Part shown: positions 58,006-64,000 of the stretch, one piece after another | How positions within the stretch are numbered: position 1 is the stretch's first letter | Layout of the letters: the number at the start of each line of letters is the position of its first letter | Origin: Mactra quadrangularis | Lineage: Eukaryota; Mollusca; Bivalvia; Venerida; Mactridae | Assembly (NCBI GenBank): GCA_025267735.1 | Contig: CM046297.1 | Span: 31,894,011 to 31,958,010 of the forward strand | Length of the DNA: 64,000 nt | Reading direction: 5' to 3' | The notes under the pieces: generated by a model | What the model was told of the DNA's origin: nothing | The model's database searches: none | The model's input: only the letters and a program-made list of their open reading frames with translations | Made by a program: the position numbers and the translations under genes

Positions 58006-59224
58006 AGAAATACAGAACAAAAATATAGAGTGCTCTTATAAAATGAAACCTATTTTTTTAATACATGGAAACTTTGTCAAACTGAAACTTAAAAAAGCAA
58101 AATATTTTGACATGTTTGTCGTGTCTCTAATGCACGTTATACTTCAACAACTTGACGGTTGTAAGACTGTTTTCATGTCTGCTATTAAAGAATATACCTT
58201 CATATAGCAGTTTTAATACATCATGACCGCAACAAGTGAACTTTCTTGTGGTAGGGGTTAGTTACCCGAATGTCTGAAATCAAAGTGAGATGTGTGTATC
58301 CTAGTATCACGATCACATCAAGTGAACTAAAATACCACAGATTGACCCTGCCACCAGTTATATAGAATGGATTTAATTAACTTCTAATATTAACTAGGTG
58401 TAAGGAGTCTTATTAATCACTTACATGTCCATGTGTTTGCTTCCTGGTCACAGAATTAGTACCACGAGGAATCAAGTATCTCGTCTGTGTTCTAAAATAG
58501 ATGAACTGTCAACGTAATAATAAGTTGTTGAACTTTATATAAATGCATACATGTACTATATAAGAGGCCATCTAATTTAAATAAAACAAATTAACATTTC
58601 TCAAGTCTCTACTTCATTTCCGCCGTAATAGATCGGATGATTTAAGAAACATATTTAGTTTCATTGTTAATACAAGGGCGATCATCTACGAATATAAGCA
58701 TAAATTTGCATACAAAATCGTCAAATAGTTCCGAAAGAAACACTTGACTTTTCATTCATGCTTAATGATTCCACCTTACAATATCAATATAGGGGCGTAT
58801 GTGTCTTTCGGATTAACGTCACATATCTATATCCTTATATTGGTTTCCGATAGGACGGTTTTAATAGTCATGATTTAAGTGTGCAGCGTTTCGTAACAAG
58901 AATGATCGCAAATTGGGCAACCGCTTGTTGCGATAAGAACGGTTTGACGCCGCGAACATTCTGAACAAATGCGAGCACAATTAAGATATGACTCACTAAA
59001 CGATCAAAGATGGCGACCAAGTTAGTTCAAGTGGTACACAGAACTGAGTTATGTTTGTGGATAATTGGACGGGCCACTTTTAGCATCTAACAGCCAATAT
59101 CAGCCTTGAAAGAACCTCGATGATTGGGCGGTTATTCTACTGAGACAGAAGTAAATTCTACACCATCAGAACGTCTCCGATAAGCAAGTTAATGTGTAAT
59201 GAAACTAATGAACTACTCTAAAAC
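58006..59224. other. Non-coding stretch, nothing recognised
   Basis: No gene, RNA gene or element end supported. Confidence 0.45.
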
Positions 59225-59500
59225 GTTACTAAACAGTGTCTAATCACAATCCTCTTGCAAGGCATGCACATCATGTTAAACACATTGTTTATGCAAGCAG
59301 TGAATGATGAACCTTTTGTCAGACCGTAAGAGAATGTGGAGCATACAGTAAAAAGACACAGACATTATTTGTCGAAACTATTCCAAGCGATTTTCAAACC
59401 ACTTCAATATAGAAATTGTCGTCACCCTACCAAACAGGCAATGACTGACTGACCCGTACAATGCAACTCAGTCATTGATTTTGTGTAACTGACAGCAGGG
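59225..59500 (+). repeat. Dispersed repeat, second copy of 46370-46620
   Basis: Same order of shared motifs as at 46370-46620. It ends just upstream of the transposon at 59602. Confidence 0.7.
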
Positions 59501-59601
59501 ATTCTATATAACAAGGATTTGTAACTGCAACAAATTGCGTTTTTGAAAATGCACGGTCTTCACTGTCAATAACTGGCTGAGGCAGGCTGTACAAACTATA
59601 T

Positions 59602-61017
59602 CATTCGGAACACCTTCGACCTTTCATGAATGAATAATCTCGGAAGGATTCGTGGGGGGTCTTCACTGGATTTTTGTGATATTACTACCTACGCGAGGCG
59701 AAGCACGTAACAGTTACGCAAAATAGATCTTGTAGTATACACACAGATCTTTGTCTAAACATATTTAGTCCGAGAGCTCGCAGGGTTTTAGGTGCGGTAT
59801 CGCGCCCAAAAGGTTTGATGAGTGATTCTAATGTAGTTTTGTCTGAGGAATTTGAAAAGGCATTTCTTAAAACTGGCAAGGTAGGCGTTTTTCAACAATC
59901 TGAGCACAAAGATGTACGTTACCAACAACACCAAAATGCACCCTTAACTTTGTGCATACTTTTCAGCTATTACTTACATCAAATCACATTTTTGATTTAT
60001 GATATTTTATTTCGAATGCATTTACAACATATTTGCACAAATCATATGAAATTTGGTGCATATACCCATGATATATCAGCTTTCATTTACGTAACAGTGT
60101 AAAATGTACTAAATTGGTGTTGATCCTTTTTTATAAGTGCTTACTCTTATTACAAAGTTAACTAATAACCATGTTTTTGAATACATAATATCAATGTAAA
60201 CATTTTCCAATGATTTTTGCATCTATTATTCAAGTTGTCTTAAAGTTATAGCATGTTAACTACCGTAACCGAATTTTATCATTTTCATGTTATGTCACAT
60301 AAGTTTTGTTCTGTTGATAAAATTGATCTCAAACGATTCGTTTTTACTACCAAAATCAAAAATGCATGTAATAAGTGCAATTTTGTTTCAGTCTATAGAA
60401 AATGTACGCCGTAATTTACGTTACAGTATTTTTTGTTATCAAGTTCGTGTAAGAACAATTAAAAAAGTGTTTTTGATTATGCAAACCGATTGAAATCAGC
60501 TGAGAGAATGTATCACGTACAAACGATCATTTTGCAATGCTTTCAGACGAAATGTTGGTATGTTTTAGAAGAAAATCAGGTTAAATACTGTAACCAAAGT
60601 ACAAAGAAATTACCATTTTTCTATAAGGCTTTTACAATGATGGCTCGTTCATAAAAACTATTCATGTGATATTTGACATTTATTAATAGAACATACAAGT
60701 TACAAAACATCCTCGCCAGTTTTAAGAAATGCATTTTCAAATTCCTCAGACAAAACTACATTAGAATCACTCATCAAACCTTTTGGGCACGATACCGCAC
60801 CTAAAACCCTGCGAGCTCTCGGACTAATTTATTTGTTTTAAATTGAAATAAATATAGTTCATCGGTATCATTGAACTGCGTAATTTTAACTTTACGGATT
60901 AAAAACGGAACTTCAGTCATCGCCTAAACGATCGTGTATTTGTTTACATAGTTTAAAAATGGCGCCTAAATATGTCCGAGGTTATTCGTAGCGAATGGCC
61001 CGAGGATGTTCCGAATG
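59602..61017 (+). mobile_element. Non-autonomous DNA transposon with 10-bp target duplication
   Basis: Starts CATTCGGAAC and ends GTTCCGAATG, a perfect 10-bp inverted terminus. Exactly outside both ends lies CAAACTATAT (59592-59601 and 61018-61027). The outer arms (59602-59765 and 60827-61017) match the compact element at 2256-2598, while a palindromic element is inserted in the middle. A 9-11-bp duplication fits Mutator-like elements. No transposase is present. Confidence 0.9.
59768..60824. mobile_element. Nested palindromic element with ~114-bp terminal inverted repeats
   Basis: Starts GTCCGAGAGCTCGCAGGG and ends with the inverse. The inverted repeats extend about 114 bp (through AGTGATTCTAATGTAG and TTCTTAAAACTGGC) with about three to four mismatches. 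TA flanks both ends (59766-59767 and 60825-60826), and the compact relative at 2256-2598 lacks the whole segment, so it is a clean insertion. The 940-bp interior has no convincing gene; the 95-codon frame at 59815 begins in the terminal repeat. Confidence 0.85.
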
Positions 61018-61027
61018 CAAACTATAT

Positions 61028-61547
61028 CAGAGTTTAAAAACTTGATTTATGTTTTTGTACATGTCTTCCACGCAACTTGTGAATGTTTCTGAAGTTTTTG
61101 ACAAAAATTTGTTGCAATTATGACCCAATCTGATTAAAACCCGATCTAAAGTTTTCTACTCGCATACTCGCTAATTTAGATCTGGCCTTTTTCAAACGAA
61201 GGTCACGTTCAGGCGACCTTTTCTCATCATAATATTCATGACGAAATTGTTATGATACGTAACTGGTTAACATCGTCTACGTCAAGCAATTTGAAATGAG
61301 CCGCCCAATCGCAGACCGTGAAAAATACCGCTGTTAAATTAGCATGCAAAACTTGGTCAAAAAATAAAAAAATAAATTAAAATGTGATTAATAGTGTTTT
61401 CGTCTAGATGAAAGCTACGCATTGATTGGTCGAAACAAAGTTCATCTCGACGTGACCTTCCACGGAGAAAGTAAAGATCCTGTACGACAACGTTCTACAG
61501 TACGAAAGCCGAATGGTGTCACATAAAAATAAAAAATAAAATTGTAC
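61028..61547. other. Spacer, nothing coding recognised
   Basis: No gene supported. Confidence 0.45.
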
Positions 61548-61864
61548 TATGTCGTTATAACGAGATAATTAAGTCGTAATTACGAGATAATTAAGTCGTA
61601 ATTACGAGATAATTAAGTCGTAATTACGAGATAATTATCTCGTAATAACTAGATAACTAACTCGTAATAACGAGATAATTATCTCGTTATAACGAGATGA
61701 CTAACTCGTGATAACGAGATAATTATCTCGTTATAACGAGATGACTAACTCGTAATAACGAGATAATTATCTCGTAATAACGAGATAACTAACTCGTAAT
61801 AACGAGATAACTAACTCATAATAACGAGATAATTAACTCGTAATTACTAGATAATTTACTCGTT
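61548..61864. repeat. 22-bp palindromic satellite, left arm
   Basis: About 14 units alternating TAATTACGAGATAATTA and CTCGTAATAACGAGATAAC or CTCGTTATAACGAGAT types. Each unit contains self-complementary cores such as CGTTATAACG, so orientation is only weakly defined. Confidence 0.93.
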
Positions 61865-62942
61865 TGCAAAAGCACCAACTGCTTAAAAACAACATTATCA
61901 ACAAGAGACATTGGCAGCAACAACTAAACTCTATCAACATTATAATACCATTAAGAATTAAGAAACAACATCTCAAGACGACTGCAACAACATTTTAAAC
62001 AACAACAGCAGCAACAACTAAAACAGTTACATTAAAACACTAAGCAACAGCATTAACAACTAAAAGAATAACAGCAACAACCTAAAGCAATATAAAAATC
62101 GAACAACAACATCCACAACTTAGAAAACAGCAGCAAAAACTCAAAACAACAGCAACAACGCCTTCATTAACTCTAAACAACAGCAACTACAACACAGAAA
62201 ACAACATTCAACTCAAAACAACAACTTCAATTCAAGACAATAGCACCATTAACTCAAAACAACAGCAACAACTTCGAAAAGCAACATCGACATATCAACA
62301 AACCATCAACTCAATATAACTGCATCAACTAAAAACAGCAACAACAACTCAAAACAACAAAATCATTTACACAAAACAATTGCAACAACTTAATCAACAT
62401 TGACAACCAATAAAAACTACAACAAAAGCAACTCAAAACAATAGCAATAACATTTTAAACAATTAAATAAACAACTCAAATCTACATACTGAGAACAACT
62501 AAAACAACAACAACGGAACCTCAAACCAATAACATCAACAACTAAAACAATTACATTAACAACTTAAAGTAACAGCAACAACAACTGAAAACAACAATAT
62601 AGACTCAAAACAATATTGTTGCAGCTGATCTATATAGTTGATAGTGTCGAATCTGTTTTTTTAGTTTTAATGCTGTATTGTAAAGTTGTCATTTATGTTG
62701 TTTTTAAATGTTGTTGCTTTTGTTAAACGTTAGTATTGTTGGTGGTGTGTTTTGAGTAAATAATGCTTCTGTTTTAAGTTTTTGTTGTTGTTCTTGTTAC
62801 TTTGTGTTGATAATGTAATTATTTAATTAGGTGTTGCTATTGTTGCCTTTGCCAACGAGTTAGTTATCTCGTTATTACGAGTTAATTATCTCGTAATTAC
62901 GAGTTAGTTATTTCGTTATTACGAGTTAATTATCTCGTTATT

Positions 62943-63788
62943 ACAACAACAACAACAACAACAACAACCTTTATTGCTCTAAACATATACAACATGTTTA
63001 TGGCAAACAGAAATAAATTTACAAACACATATAGTGAACATGGCATTATCATAAACAGACATATGCAAAAAAGAAATTTAAATGAATCCTATGGTAATCA
63101 TCCGCTTATATACATGTATATAAAACCCATAGCAAACACATATAAGCATGTTGAAATAAAATGAAAAGATATACATAGTATTGTGCGTAGAGTTTGACCC
63201 CGACCTGACCTCTACGCAAGAATTCATTACTTTGAACACAAACGCGGAATTAATGCCCATATTCGTCGGGTCACGTGTAGAATATTATTAAAGGTCAGAT
63301 CGGAGTCAGCTTTACGAGCTATGAAAATATTAATTAAGACATCAAGTTTATAGTTAAGTACAAGTTATAACAAAAATATTGCGTCAATATGTAATAGGAG
63401 TGAAAATTAGAAAGTTATAAAGATGAGACCTGTTGTAGAGACAATACATAAGTTTGAATCATCGGCTAAATGAAAATAAGGAAAATGAATGTATGTAGTT
63501 AGCATGACAGTAAGTTAAGTTTTTCTCATTTGAAAACCGAAATATATAAATTTGGCTAATTTATTTAACGTTTTTCCTGACGTAGATGATAGCAACGACG
63601 TAAATTTGTTAATGTTCGGCCAGTGACAATAGTACGGGCTGAAGTATTTGCGCCCTAGTTCTCGGTAAAATGGACATACCAACAAGAAATGATATTCAGT
63701 TTCTATTTTATTCATATTGCAAAACCTACATATTCTGTCTTGTTTAGGAATATTATTGTGTCTGCCAGTCTCTATAAATTACAATTAT
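62943..63788 (-). mobile_element. 5'-truncated LINE inserted in the satellite
   Basis: The minus-strand 3' end is marked by a (TTG)n tail (ACAACAACAACAACAACA on plus at 62944) preceded by AGCAATAAAGG. The 5' side is truncated at about 63788, where satellite sequence resumes. The satellite on both sides shows that the LINE inserted into the right arm. Confidence 0.85.
63515..63779 (-). pseudogene. LINE ORF2 C-terminal fragment
   Basis: About 87 codons, open to the stop: FIETGRHNNIPKQDRICRFC, then NKIETEYHFLLVCPFYREL, then AKFIYFGFQMRKT. The block C-x2-C-x9-H-x4-C followed by P-F-Y-R-E-L is the conserved C-terminal zinc-finger-like end of LINE ORF2 proteins, as in the copy at 27349-27546. The stop is in the natural position and this segment has no internal breaks, so the insertion is younger than the one at 27 kb. 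The endonuclease and reverse transcriptase are missing through 5' truncation. Confidence 0.9.
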
Positions 63789-63789
63789 T

Positions 63790-64000
63790 AATTAAGAGTT
63801 AGTTATCTCGTTATTACGAGTTAATTATCTCGTAATTACGAGTAAGTTATTTCGTTATCACGAGTTAGTTATCTCGTTATTACGAGTTAATTATCTCGTT
63901 ATTACGAGTTAGTTATCTCGTTATTACGAGTTAATTATCTCGTTATTACGAGTTAGTTATCTCGTTATTACGAGTTAATTATCTCGTAATTACGAGTTAG
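63790..64000. repeat. 22-bp palindromic satellite, right arm (continues past window)
   Basis: About ten units of GAGTTAGTTATCTCGTTATT and GAGTTAATTATCTCGTAATT type. Continuous with 62856-62945 if the LINE is removed. Confidence 0.95.

Larger units (their letters stand above)
61548..64000. mobile_element. Foldback-like element with satellite arms (right end beyond window)
   Basis: The left arm is a 22-bp satellite array (61548-61864). The interior is CAA-rich (61866-62625), then TTG-rich (62640-62850). The right arm (62856-62945 and 63790-64000) is the same satellite. TTTGCAAAAGCACCAACTG at the left interior border is the approximate inverse of the right border (GTTGCCTTTGCCAA), so the whole structure is a long inverted repeat. 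The right arm is split by a LINE insertion. The right end is not in the window. Confidence 0.7.

Noticed and set aside
59815..60102. 95-codon frame in the nested transposon
   Set aside because: It starts in the terminal inverted repeat and runs into AT-rich sequence with no recognisable protein features.
61548..64000. Telomeric repeat
   Set aside because: The 22-bp unit is not TTAGGG-like, is self-complementary and is arranged in inverted arms.

Overview
The window is eukaryotic, AT-rich, intron-bearing and dominated by repeats. It is most likely from a mollusc, probably a bivalve. The evidence is one two-coding-exon insulin-like peptide gene (about 17.0-18.6 kb) with the additional A- and B-chain cysteines typical of molluscan insulin-related peptides, plus invertebrate-style LINE 3' ends, Tc1/mariner relics and tRNA- and 5S-like SINEs. 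There are no bacterial genes, operons or CRISPR arrays.

Layout. 1-4.3 kb: no gene, then a non-autonomous DNA transposon (1768-3008) carrying a younger relative (2256-2598), then a nearly intact-ended but dead mariner element (3234-4236) flanked by TA. 6.1-6.7 kb: a candidate minus-strand gene fragment for a membrane protein (two exons). 7.66-7.93 kb: internally deleted Tc1-like transposase relic. 8.5-9.5 kb: retroelement tails and a (TTA)38 microsatellite. 9.5-10.3 kb: TATA box and a possible 5' leader exon of the insulin gene. 14.36-14.88 kb: a MITE with a 9-bp target duplication that carries a piece resembling the start of a RecQ-type helicase domain. 17.0-18.6 kb: the insulin-like gene, whose intron holds a SINE and a 40-bp minisatellite. 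24-28 kb: a SINE, a palindromic MITE and a LINE 3' end. 29.5-31.5 kb: repeated promoter-like blocks resembling the insulin-gene upstream region. 32.3 kb: a second Tc1 relic.

From 33.8 kb on the window is mostly tandem arrays and foldback elements: a 48-bp minisatellite with a 489-codon open frame (33.85-37.66 kb); a 5.7-kb foldback element whose arms are oppositely oriented ~97-bp repeat arrays and which is bounded by a 9-bp target duplication (38153-43831); a 51-bp array (45.4-46.1); a 22-bp array (48.8-50.3); a near-identical 75-bp array (51.0-51.6); a 5S rRNA-like relic (53.2); a second 48-bp array (54.9-57.4); a third 48-bp array (57.7-58.0); a transposon with a 10-bp target duplication and a nested palindromic element (59602-61017); and a second foldback structure built on a 22-bp palindromic satellite, interrupted by a LINE and running off the end of the window.

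The only gene I call with high confidence is the insulin-like peptide. Almost all other long open frames lie in tandem repeats and are open because the unit lacks stops, usually with a length divisible by three. The most unusual structure is the 38-44 kb foldback element. I see no convincing multi-gene system beyond the insulin locus and its possible duplicated promoters.
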